64,000 bases of DNA from Candidatus Rokubacteria bacterium 13_1_40CM_69_27 (GTDB lineage Bacteria; Methylomirabilota; Methylomirabilia; Rokubacteriales; CSP1-6): positions 24,482-88,481 of the forward strand of contig MNEF01000094.1 of NCBI GenBank assembly GCA_001917535.1, read 5' to 3'. The notes beneath the pieces are model-generated. The model did not search any database. It was not told the origin of the DNA and saw nothing but the letters and a program-made list of their open reading frames with translations. The stretch's first letter is position 1. The number at the start of each line of letters is the position of its first letter. Positions 8,962 through 16,618 of this stretch are shown here, piece by piece. Both the position numbers and the translations under genes were made by a program.

Positions 8962-9392
8962 TGGCGACGCACACGACCACGGTCCGCGTGCGGTGGAGCG
9001 AGTCCGACCCCGCCGGCATCGTCTTCTACCCCCGCTTCTTCGAGTGGTACGATCTCGGCACCGAGGCGATGTTCGAGTCGGTGGGGCTGCCGTGGCCGGA
9101 GCTGTTCCCCAAGTACGACATCGTCGGGGTGCCGATCGTGGAGTCGGGATCCACCTTCCTGGTGGCGGTGCGCTACGGCGACGTGGTGTCGATCCGGTCC
9201 AGCGTCGCCTGGGTCAAGGAGAAGACCTTTCGCATGGAGCACGAGATCTCGGTGGGGGGCAGCCTCTGCGCGCGCGGCTTCGAGATCCGCGCCTGGGTGG
9301 GCCGCCCGGAGATGCCGGGCGGGCGGCTTCGGACCAGGCCGATCCCCGAGGAGGTCGCCCACCGGCTCACGGAGGGGGCCAGCCATGGGTGA
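8961..9392 (+). CDS. acyl-CoA thioesterase, 4-hydroxybenzoyl-CoA thioesterase (hotdog) family
   Basis: 143 residues, the standard single-hotdog length. The N terminus RVRWSESDPAGIVFYPRFFEWYD carries the family's aspartate (SESDPAGIVFY) used in thioester hydrolysis. ATG overlaps the ligase-remnant stop as TGATG and its own end overlaps the dioxygenase start by eight bases, so the three frames are co-translated. With an aryl-CoA-ligase remnant before it and a ring-cleavage enzyme after it, release of an aromatic acid from its CoA ester is a reasonable role, but this is inferred from context. Confidence 0.85.
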   Translation: MATHTTTVRVRWSESDPAGIVFYPRFFEWYDLGTEAMFESVGLPWPELFPKYDIVGVPIVESGSTFLVAVRYGDVVSIRSSVAWVKEKTFRMEHEISVGGSLCARGFEIRAWVGRPEMPGGRLRTRPIPEEVAHRLTEGASHG

Positions 9393-10215
9393 GCTGATCG
9401 CGGTCTACCTCACGGTTCATACGCCCCGCTACTGCACGTACGAGACGGCCTTCGCCGGCAAGCTCGCCCACCCCGACTTCCGGGCCGTGCGCGACGGGCT
9501 GGTCGAGCAGGGCCGACAGCTGGCCGGCGTCCAGCCCGACGCCATCGTCATCAACTCCTGCCACCTCGTCGCCACCTTCCCCACGGTCGTCGACGGTACC
9601 CCGCGGCATCGCGGCATCCTCACGGCGCAGGAGGCCCCCGAGCTGATCCACGGCGTCGAGTACGACTTCCCCGGAGACTACGAGCTGGCCTCGGCCATCA
9701 TCGACCGTGGCCGGGCGGCCGGTCACGTGTGCACGCTCGCCGCCGACGTGCATTACCCGCTGGACTACGGGACCGTCATGCCGCTCGTGTGTTATCTCGA
9801 CCGGACCCAGCGGATTCCCGTGGTGCCGGTCTCCGTCACGCTGGCCAACGACCTGGAGGAGTGCTTCACGTGGGGCCAGTACGTCGTGCGGGCGGTGCGC
9901 GAGCGCCGGCGCCGGGCGGCGTTCGTCGCCAGCGGCAGCGTCAGCCACAAGCTGGTCCGCGGTCCCGAGCGGTGGCCGAGCCCGGAGGACCAGGAGCTGG
10001 ACCACCGGTTCGCGCGGATGCTGGCCGACGGCGAGTACGAGAAGCTCTGGGCGTGGCTGCCGGAGTACGCGGAGACGGTGGAGGCGGAGATGGGGGGGCG
10101 GCACCTGGCGATGATGCTGGGGGCGATCCTCGAGTCCGGCCGGCGCTTCGCGGCGGCGCTGCACGCCTACGGGCCGTCCTCGGGCAGCGGCAACTACGTC
10201 ATTTCGCTCTCCTGA
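9385..10215 (+). CDS. class III extradiol ring-cleavage dioxygenase (LigB family catalytic subunit)
   Basis: 276 residues. It begins MGELIAVYLTVHTPRYCTYE and contains PDAIVINSCHLVATFP, ELIHGVEYDFPGDYELA and a central VMPLVCYL ... VPVVPVSV region, the pattern of the LigB/MhpB-type fold that uses a mononuclear non-heme iron held by histidines and a glutamate to cleave catechol-type rings. No separate small LigA subunit is adjacent. It overlaps the thioesterase gene by eight bases. Substrate is unknown; the following importer may or may not be related. Confidence 0.82.
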   Translation: MGELIAVYLTVHTPRYCTYETAFAGKLAHPDFRAVRDGLVEQGRQLAGVQPDAIVINSCHLVATFPTVVDGTPRHRGILTAQEAPELIHGVEYDFPGDYELASAIIDRGRAAGHVCTLAADVHYPLDYGTVMPLVCYLDRTQRIPVVPVSVTLANDLEECFTWGQYVVRAVRERRRRAAFVASGSVSHKLVRGPERWPSPEDQELDHRFARMLADGEYEKLWAWLPEYAETVEAEMGGRHLAMMLGAILESGRRFAAALHAYGPSSGSGNYVISLS

Positions 10216-10225
10216 CCCCGGGTGC

Positions 10226-10254
10226 TGGAACCCGGATGGCGCCTCTGCTAGAAT
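10226..10254 (+). promoter_or_regulatory. possible promoter of the branched-chain amino-acid-type ABC operon
   Basis: TAGAAT at 10249-10254 preceded by a weak -35 (TGGAAC) in the 109-base gap before the binding-protein gene. Downstream, ACCGTGC and GCACGGT (10281-10301) can form a leader stem-loop ahead of the strong AGAGGAGG ribosome site. Confidence 0.35.
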
Positions 10255-10324
10255 CCCGCCGCTCTCAACGCATCATGCGGACCGTGCCCACCACGCACGG
10301 TACACGTACCAAGAGGAGGTAGCC

Positions 10325-11503
10325 GTGCGCACAACGATCCGGGCCAGCCTCATCTTCCTCCACACCGCCCTGATGGCGGTGAGCCCTGCGGCCGCGGCTG
10401 AGACCGTGAAGATCGGGTTCATCACCTCGCTCTCGGGGCCGGCCGGCATCATCGGCAAGCACATGAAGGACTCCGTCGAACTGGCCCTCGACCACCTGGG
10501 GCGGAAGGTGGGCGGGCTCGACGTCGAGATCATCTACGGCGACGACCAGCGCAAGCCCGACGTCGGCAAGCAGCTCGCCGACGAGATGCTCAAAAAGCAC
10601 CGGGTGCACTTCGTCAGCGGCATCATCTGGTCCAACGTCATGCTGGCGGTGGCTCCCACTGTGACCCAGGCCGGCACCTTCATGATCGGCACCAACGCCG
10701 GACCGCACGAGCTGGCCGGCAAGATGTGCAACGAGCTCTTCTTCACGACCTCCTGGCAGAACGACCAGACGCCCGAGGCGATGGGCAAGTACATGCAAGA
10801 CCAGGGCATCAGGGACGTGTACGCGATGGCGCCCAACTACGCCGCGGGCAAAGACATGATCTCGGGGTTCAAGCGCTACTTCAAAGGACGCGTCGTCGAC
10901 GAGGTCTACACCAAGCTCGGCCAGCAGGACTACCAGGCGGAGATCAGCCAGATCCGGGCCGCCCACCCCAAGGCGGTCTTCGTCTTCTACCCCGGCGACA
11001 TGGGCATCCAGTTCGTGAAGCAGTACGTCCAGGCCGGCCTCCGGGAGCAGATCCCGCTCTACTCGGTCTACACCATCGACGAGGTGACGCTGCCGGCCCT
11101 CAAGGAAGTCGCCGTCGGCATCTTCGAGACCCGCTACTGGAGCCCCGATCTCAAGAACGAGGCCAACCAGAAGTACATCGGCGACTTCCGCAAGAAGTTC
11201 GGCTATACGCCCTCGTTCTACGGAACACAGAGCTACGACGGCATACTGTTGATCGACTCGGCCGTGCGCGCGGTGAAGGGCGACCTCTCCAACCGGAAGG
11301 GCATGATCGCCGCCATGCGGAAGGCCGACTACAAGTCGACTCGCGGCACGTACACGTACAACGTGAACCATTTCCCGATCCAGAACTTCTACCTCCTCAA
11401 GACCGTGAAGGGCGCCGGCGGGGAGGTGGAGATGCAGATCCAGAAGACGGTCTTCGAGAACCACAAGGACGCCTACTACCAGGACTGTGGGATGAAGTGG
11501 TAG
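10325..11503 (+). CDS. ABC transporter periplasmic substrate-binding protein (branched-chain amino-acid/amide family)
   Basis: 392 residues, GTG start preceded by AGAGGAGG at good spacing. A Sec signal peptide (ASLIFLHTALMAVSPAAAAE) precedes the mature start ETVKIGFITSLSGPAGIIG, typical of the LivJ/peripla_BP_6 fold. It is the first gene of a five-gene importer operon. The family binds amino acids, amides, short acids or aromatic acids. The neighbouring ring-cleavage cluster makes an aromatic acid possible, but the ligand cannot be read from sequence. A terminator-like hairpin follows the gene, as expected when the binding protein is made in excess. Confidence 0.92.
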   Translation: MRTTIRASLIFLHTALMAVSPAAAAETVKIGFITSLSGPAGIIGKHMKDSVELALDHLGRKVGGLDVEIIYGDDQRKPDVGKQLADEMLKKHRVHFVSGIIWSNVMLAVAPTVTQAGTFMIGTNAGPHELAGKMCNELFFTTSWQNDQTPEAMGKYMQDQGIRDVYAMAPNYAAGKDMISGFKRYFKGRVVDEVYTKLGQQDYQAEISQIRAAHPKAVFVFYPGDMGIQFVKQYVQAGLREQIPLYSVYTIDEVTLPALKEVAVGIFETRYWSPDLKNEANQKYIGDFRKKFGYTPSFYGTQSYDGILLIDSAVRAVKGDLSNRKGMIAAMRKADYKSTRGTYTYNVNHFPIQNFYLLKTVKGAGGEVEMQIQKTVFENHKDAYYQDCGMKW

Positions 11504-11525
11504 TCGCGTCCGCGGTGCGGCACGC

Positions 11526-11556
11526 GGGGCGCGGTATCACCGCGCCCCCTTTTTTT
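11526..11556 (+). terminator. attenuator-type intrinsic terminator between binding protein and permease genes
   Basis: Perfect 10-base-pair stem GGGGCGCGGT / ACCGCGCCCC with a three-base loop (ATC), followed one base later by seven T residues. It ends 11 bases before the ATG of the next gene of the same operon. Partial termination here would give more binding protein than membrane subunits. Confidence 0.85.
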
Positions 11557-11567
11557 GGGCCTGCGCG

Positions 11568-12482
11568 ATGATCCTCCTCGTCCTCGAGCAGACGCTCAAC
11601 GGCCTGCAGTACGGCGTCATGCTGCTCCTGATGGCCGCCGGGCTGACGCTGGTCTTCGGGATCATGAACCTGGTCAACCTCGCCCACGGCTCGCTCTACA
11701 TGGTCGGGGCCTACCTGGCCACCGGGTTCTACCAGTGGACGGGATCCTTCCTGGCATCGGTGGCGCTGGCGCTGGCCGCCACGCTGGTGGTCGGCATCGT
11801 GGTGGAGGTCGTCGCCCTCCGGACGCTGTATGAGCGGGACCACCTCGATCAGGTGCTGGCCACCTTCGGCCTGATCCTGTTCTTCAACGAGCTGATCGCG
11901 ATCGTCTGGGGGCGCGCCGCGCTCTACTCGAGCCTGCCCGGGTGGTTGAGCGGGCACATGCAGGTGCTCCCCGGCGTGCGTTACCCCGTGTACCGTGCGC
12001 TCGTGATCCTCGTCGGCCTGGTGGTGGCGGCGCTGCTCTACCTGATGGTGACCCGGACTCGGCTCGGCATGCTCATCCGGGCCGGCGCCAGCAACCGGAC
12101 CATGGTGGCCGCGCTGGGCGTCAACATCCGCCTGCTCTACACGGTGGTCTTCGGCGTCGGCGCCGCGCTGGCCGGCCTGGCCGGGCTCATCGCCGGTCCC
12201 ATCTACGCCGTCCAGCCCGGTATGGGCGAGCAGATCCTGATCCAGGTCTTCGTGGTGATCGTCATCGGCGGCATCGGATCGATCCGCGGGGCGGTGGTCG
12301 GCGCCGTCATCGTGGGCATGGTGGACACGCTCGGCCGCGCGTTTCTGAAGCCGGTGCTGAGCATCGTGCTCTCGCCATCGGCCGCCGACACCGCCGGACC
12401 CGCCCTGGCCTCGATGCTGATCTACATGCTCATGGCCGCCGTGCTGGCCGTCCGCCCGCAGGGCCTGTTCCCGGTCCGCTAG
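11568..12482 (+). CDS. livH: branched-chain amino-acid-type ABC transporter permease
   Basis: 304 residues, strongly hydrophobic with about eight membrane segments. It shows the LivH-type start LNGLQYGVMLLLMAAGLTLVFGIMNLVNLAHG and the cytoplasmic coupling region MLIRAGASNRTMVAALGVN. It pairs with LivM in the inner membrane to form the channel. It lies 11 bases after the attenuator and four bases before livM. Confidence 0.93.
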   Translation: MILLVLEQTLNGLQYGVMLLLMAAGLTLVFGIMNLVNLAHGSLYMVGAYLATGFYQWTGSFLASVALALAATLVVGIVVEVVALRTLYERDHLDQVLATFGLILFFNELIAIVWGRAALYSSLPGWLSGHMQVLPGVRYPVYRALVILVGLVVAALLYLMVTRTRLGMLIRAGASNRTMVAALGVNIRLLYTVVFGVGAALAGLAGLIAGPIYAVQPGMGEQILIQVFVVIVIGGIGSIRGAVVGAVIVGMVDTLGRAFLKPVLSIVLSPSAADTAGPALASMLIYMLMAAVLAVRPQGLFPVR

Positions 12483-12486
12483 CGTT

Positions 12487-13434
12487 ATGGCGCGATCGCC
12501 GCGGGCCCTCACGCTCGCCGCCGGCGTCCTGATGCTGGCGCTGGTGCCGGTGGCGGCCGAGCTCCTTGACCAGCCCTTCTACGTGGACCTGTTCCGGCGC
12601 ATCATGATCTTCGCCATCGCGGCCCTGAGCCTGGACCTGATTCTGGGCTACGGCGGTATGGTCAGCTTCGGGCACGCCGCCTACCTGGGGATCGGCGCCT
12701 ATGCGGTGGGCGTCCTCACCCACCACGGCATCGCCAACGGCTACCTCCAGTGGTCGCTGGCGATCCTCGGCTCGGCACTGGTCGCGCTCGCGATCGGGGC
12801 TGTCTCGATCCGGACCAGCGGCGTGTACTTCATCATGATCACGCTGGCCTTCACTCAGATGCTCTATTACCTCGGCATCAGCATCGAGGAGTACGGCGGG
12901 GACGACGGCATGCGGCTGGCGGTCCGGAGCCAGTTCCCCGGCCTGCTCGACCTCCGGAACGCGACCGCCTTCTACTACCTGGTCCTGGGCATCCTCCTCC
13001 TGTTTCTGCTCCTGGGCCAGCGGCTGGTCGACGCACGCTTTGGCATGGTCATCCGGGCCGCGCGGTCCAACGAGCCCCGGGCCCGGGCCATCGGGTTCTC
13101 GCCCTACCGCTACAAGCTGACCGCCTTCGTCATCTCGGGGGCCATGTGCGGCCTGGCCGGCGCGCTGCTCGTCAACCAGACCGAGTACCTCACCCCCGAG
13201 TTCATGCACTGGACCCGCTCGGGCGAGATCATGTTCATGGTCATCCTGGGAGGCATCGGGACCCTGATGGGCCCCGTGCTCGGCGCCGCCGTCTTCCTGT
13301 TGCTCGAGGACGTGTTGTCGGCGTGGACAGTGCACTGGCAGATCATCCTCGGACCCTTCCTGGTGCTGGTCGTGCTGTTCGCCAAGAAGGGGCTGATCGG
13401 GCTCGTGCCGGACGAGGCGGCACCCGGTGGGTGA
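12487..13434 (+). CDS. livM: branched-chain amino-acid-type ABC transporter permease
   Basis: 315 residues with multiple membrane segments. LSLDLILGYGGMVSFGHAAYLGIGAYAVG is the classic LivM N-terminal region and VIRAARSNEPRARAIGFSPYRYKL the coupling loop. The 3' end overlaps the livG GTG start by eight bases. Second channel subunit of the importer. Confidence 0.93.
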   Translation: MARSPRALTLAAGVLMLALVPVAAELLDQPFYVDLFRRIMIFAIAALSLDLILGYGGMVSFGHAAYLGIGAYAVGVLTHHGIANGYLQWSLAILGSALVALAIGAVSIRTSGVYFIMITLAFTQMLYYLGISIEEYGGDDGMRLAVRSQFPGLLDLRNATAFYYLVLGILLLFLLLGQRLVDARFGMVIRAARSNEPRARAIGFSPYRYKLTAFVISGAMCGLAGALLVNQTEYLTPEFMHWTRSGEIMFMVILGGIGTLMGPVLGAAVFLLLEDVLSAWTVHWQIILGPFLVLVVLFAKKGLIGLVPDEAAPGG

Positions 13435-14182
13435 GCCCCTCCTGGAGGTCCGGGGACTGACCAAGAGCTTCGGCGGGCTCATCGCCACGGACCGGATGGA
13501 CCTGGACGTCACCGAGGGCGAGACCCACGCCGTCATCGGGCCCAACGGGGCCGGCAAGACGACGCTCCTCAGCCAGCTCTCCGGCGATCTCCGGCCCGAC
13601 GCCGGCCTGATCCGCTTCGTCGGCGAGGACATCACGCACCTGGGGGCGCCGGCGCGGTCGATGCGGGGCCTGGCCCGCTCGTTCCAGATCACCAGCATCT
13701 TCAAAGACTTCACCGCGCTCGACAACGTGGCCCTCGCCGTGCAGGCGCACGCGGGCTCGAGCTTCCGCTTCTGGCGTCCGGCCCGCCGCGAGCGGGCCCT
13801 ACGCGAGCCCGCCCTGGAGGTCCTCCGAACGGTCGGCCTCGCCGAGCGCTCCGAGCTGATGGCCGCCAACCTTGCCCACGGCGAGCAGCGCCAGCTCGAG
13901 ATCGCCATGGCCCTGGCCACCCGGCCGCGTATGCTGTTGCTCGACGAGCCCGTCGCCGGCATGGGGCTCGACGAGTCCCAGCGCATGATCCGATTTCTTC
14001 AGTCGCTCAAGGGCCGGCAGACCATCCTGCTGGTCGAGCACGACATGGACGCGGTGTTCGCGCTCGCCGACCGCATCTCGGTGATGGTGTACGGGCGCAT
14101 CATCGCCAGCGGGCGGCCCGAGGAGGTCAGGGTGAACCCCGAGGTTCGCCAGGCCTACCTGGGCGAGGACACGCTCCTCTGA
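13427..14182 (+). CDS. livG: branched-chain amino-acid-type ABC transporter ATPase
   Basis: 251 residues, GTG start inside the livM 3' end. Walker A GPNGAGKTT, Q-loop region, a signature region ANLAHGEQRQLEIAMALA (LAHGEQ in place of LSGGQ, usual for LivG) and Walker B MLLLDEPVAGM are visible, as is the switch histidine in LLVEHDMD. One of two ATPases powering the importer. Confidence 0.93.
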   Translation: MGEPLLEVRGLTKSFGGLIATDRMDLDVTEGETHAVIGPNGAGKTTLLSQLSGDLRPDAGLIRFVGEDITHLGAPARSMRGLARSFQITSIFKDFTALDNVALAVQAHAGSSFRFWRPARRERALREPALEVLRTVGLAERSELMAANLAHGEQRQLEIAMALATRPRMLLLDEPVAGMGLDESQRMIRFLQSLKGRQTILLVEHDMDAVFALADRISVMVYGRIIASGRPEEVRVNPEVRQAYLGEDTLL

Positions 14183-14883
14183 TGCTGACCGTCGACGCCC
14201 TGGAGACCGCCTACGGCGACAGCCAGGTCCTGTTCGGCGTGAGCCTTGCCGTGCGGCCCGGCGAAGTGGCGACGCTGCTGGGGCGGAACGGCATGGGCAA
14301 GACCACGACGGTGCGCTCCATCATGGGCATCCTGCGCCCGAGGGCGGGGGAGATCCGCTTCGAGGGCCGTCCCATCCACGGACTGCCGTCGTACTTGGTG
14401 GCCCAGGCCGGCCTCGGGCTCGTGCCGGAGGGACGCCAGGTGTTCCCGAACCTCACGGTCCGCGAGAACCTGGTCGCGACGGCGTCCAACCGCCTCGGCA
14501 ATCCTGATCCCTGGACGGTCGACAAGGTGTTCGCGCTCTTTCCCCTGCTCGCCGCGCGCCACCGCGCGCTGGCGGGGTCGCTCTCGGGCGGGGAGCAGCA
14601 GATGCTCGCCATCGGGCGGGCCCTGATGACCAACCCGCGGCTGCTCATCCTCGACGAGGCCACCGAGGGGCTGGCCCCGCTGGTGCGCGTGGAGATCTGG
14701 CACTGCATCGAGCGCCTGAAGGCGAGCGGGCAGTCCATCCTCCTCGTGGACAAGAATGTGCGCGCGCTCACCCGCGTCGCCGACAGGCACTACATTCTCG
14801 AGAAGGGGCGTATCGTGTGGACGGGGACGTCGGCCGAGCTGGCGGCCAGCGAGGATATCCAGCACCGCTACCTCGGAGTCTAG
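14182..14883 (+). CDS. livF: branched-chain amino-acid-type ABC transporter ATPase
   Basis: 233 residues; ATG overlaps the livG stop by one base (TGATG). Walker A GRNGMGKTTT, signature SLSGGEQQMLAIGRALM, Walker B LLILDEATEGLAP. The usual switch-histidine segment reads LLVDKNVRA rather than a His, which is common in LivF. Last gene of the importer operon; REP element R2 begins immediately after its stop. Confidence 0.93.
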   Translation: MLTVDALETAYGDSQVLFGVSLAVRPGEVATLLGRNGMGKTTTVRSIMGILRPRAGEIRFEGRPIHGLPSYLVAQAGLGLVPEGRQVFPNLTVRENLVATASNRLGNPDPWTVDKVFALFPLLAARHRALAGSLSGGEQQMLAIGRALMTNPRLLILDEATEGLAPLVRVEIWHCIERLKASGQSILLVDKNVRALTRVADRHYILEKGRIVWTGTSAELAASEDIQHRYLGV

Positions 14884-14957
14884 CTCGGAGGGGGGCTTCG
14901 CCCCCCTTCCGAAACCTCCCCCCAGGAGGGATTGCGCGGGCGAAGCCGGCGCTCGAA
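14884..14957 (+). repeat. REP-like composite element R2 (B then A)
   Basis: B hairpin (CTCGGAGGGGGGC-TTCG-CCCCCCTTCCGA) starting at the base after the livF stop, then A hairpin (GCGCGGGCGAAGCCGGCGC). A lies 12 bases before the next gene's ATG, so the element fills the intergenic gap. Confidence 0.88.
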
Positions 14958-14968
14958 AGTGGAGAAGC

Positions 14969-15823
14969 ATGACCTGGATAGACCCCAGCTTCCCTCGGAC
15001 GGCGAGCCCGAGCGACCTCGTCGGGCGCGTGCTGGGGCTCAACCCCGGATGGATGACGGGACCCGGCACCAACACGTACCTCGTCGGCCGGCGCGAGCCG
15101 ATCCTGATCGACACCGGCGCCGGCGTGCCCGAGTACCTGCCGCTGCTCGAACGGTACCTCGCCGAGCGCGGCTGGCGCCGGCCGTCGCGCATCCTCCTCA
15201 CGCACCGCCACGCCGATCACCTCGGCGGCGTCGCCCCGCTGCGCTCGCGTTTCGGCGGTCTGCGCATCTTCAAGATGATCCATCGCGACCCGGCGCTGCC
15301 GGACGGGATCGAGGATCTCCGCGATGGCCAGGCCGTCGAGGCCGATGGCGTGACGCTGATTCCCGTCTACACGCCCGGGCACGCCTCCGATCACCTCTCC
15401 TACTACCTCACAGAGGAGAAGGCGCTCTTCAGCGGCGACGTCGTCCTCGGGGGCTCCACGACCGTCATTCCCTCGGGCGACGGCGACCTCGCCGACTACA
15501 TGAGCTCGCTCCGTCGCCTCCAGGGGCTGGAGGTGCGGCGTATCTATCCCGCTCACGGCCCGGTGATCGAAGATGGGCCGGGACGCATCGCCGAGTACAT
15601 CGAGCACCGGCTCATGCGCGAGCGGCAGATCCTGGAAGCGCTGGGCGACGGCCTGGCGACGATCCCCGCCATGGTGAGCCGCATCTACGCCGAGGTCTCG
15701 CCGGCGCTCCACCGGGCGGCGGCGATGTCGGTCGAGTCGCATCTCAGGAAGCTCGAGAAAGAAGGGCGCGCGCGGGAGCACCTCGAGCGGGACGCGCCCT
15801 CCCGCTGGGAGCTGGTCCGGTAG
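14969..15823 (+). CDS. metallo-beta-lactamase-fold hydrolase, LACTB2/glyoxalase II-like
   Basis: 284 residues. The start ATG 14969 follows GGAG; the ORF-track extension upstream reads through REP R2 and is rejected. Zinc-site motif THRHADH is near residue 74, with TPGHASDH and the GDVVLGG aspartate further on. The C-terminal region (HRAAAMSVESHLRKLEKEGRA) is a helix-turn-helix-like segment seen in LACTB2-type proteins. LACTB2 homologues act as endoribonucleases or thioester hydrolases, so the activity here is open. Its stop abuts, with no spacing, the stop of the convergent amidotransferase gene. Confidence 0.8.
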   Translation: MTWIDPSFPRTASPSDLVGRVLGLNPGWMTGPGTNTYLVGRREPILIDTGAGVPEYLPLLERYLAERGWRRPSRILLTHRHADHLGGVAPLRSRFGGLRIFKMIHRDPALPDGIEDLRDGQAVEADGVTLIPVYTPGHASDHLSYYLTEEKALFSGDVVLGGSTTVIPSGDGDLADYMSSLRRLQGLEVRRIYPAHGPVIEDGPGRIAEYIEHRLMRERQILEALGDGLATIPAMVSRIYAEVSPALHRAAAMSVESHLRKLEKEGRAREHLERDAPSRWELVR

Positions 15824-16546
15824 TCAGCGCCCCTTCGCCACGGCGACGAGCGCGCTGAAGAGGTTCCGCGCGGCGGCGTCCTGGCCGACCAGGTCTTCCG
15901 GATGCCACTGCACGCCGAGGACGAAGCCCGGGGCCGACGGCATGTCGACGCCCTCGATGATCCCGTCGGGCGCCAACGCCACCGCGCGCAGCCCGCCCCC
16001 GAGGCGCTTGATCGCCTGGTGGTGGAAGCTGTTCACCTCCAGGTCGAGCGTGCCGAGCACCGCGCCGAGCCGCGTGCCCTCTTGCACCTTCACCGCGTGA
16101 GTGGGATGGTGCCGCGGCTCCTTCTGGCTGTGGTTGATGACGCTGCCCGGCTCGCTCGGGATGTCCTGGTAGAGCGTCCCGCCGAGCGCGACGTTGAGCA
16201 CCTGGAGCCCGCGGCAGATCGCGAGGAGGGGCACGCCCTGATCGAGCGCGAGCCGGGTGAGATCGATCTCCAGATCGTCGCGAGCCGGTGAGAGATCGAA
16301 GACGGTGGGATGGCGCGGCTCGCCGAAGCGCGCGGGATCGATGTCGCCGCCACCCGTGAGGACCAGGCCGTCCAGCCATCCCCAGAGCGCCACCCGGCCG
16401 CGCGCGTCCAGGTGGGGCGGAAGCGGCACCGGAATGCCCTCGGCCTGCTGGATGGCCAGGAGATAGGCGGCATTGACGTAGGCCCGCTCGGGGTACCGGT
16501 CGACGGTGACCGACGTCGTCACACCGATCAGCGGCGCCCTGACCAT
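15824..16546 (-). CDS. class I glutamine amidotransferase-like hydrolase, PuuD/peptidase C26 family
   Basis: 240 residues, cytosolic. GLVLTGGGDIDPARFGE, the nucleophile elbow LLAICRGLQVLNVALGG with the catalytic Cys, and the histidine/glutamate pair in GVQWHPEDL form the expected triad; VNSFHHQAIK is typical of the gamma-glutamyl-GABA hydrolase branch. It sits tail-to-tail with the metallo-beta-lactamase-fold gene and head-to-head with a gamma-glutamyltransferase, so a role in gamma-glutamyl amide turnover fits context. Substrate not established. Confidence 0.82.
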   Translation of the reverse strand: MVRAPLIGVTTSVTVDRYPERAYVNAAYLLAIQQAEGIPVPLPPHLDARGRVALWGWLDGLVLTGGGDIDPARFGEPRHPTVFDLSPARDDLEIDLTRLALDQGVPLLAICRGLQVLNVALGGTLYQDIPSEPGSVINHSQKEPRHHPTHAVKVQEGTRLGAVLGTLDLEVNSFHHQAIKRLGGGLRAVALAPDGIIEGVDMPSAPGFVLGVQWHPEDLVGQDAAARNLFSALVAVAKGR

Positions 16547-16618
16547 GGGGTCAGCCTAGCATAGCCCGTGGAAATTCGCGGGTTTCGGGGCATCGGGCGG
16601 ATGTATCATGGGTCAGTC

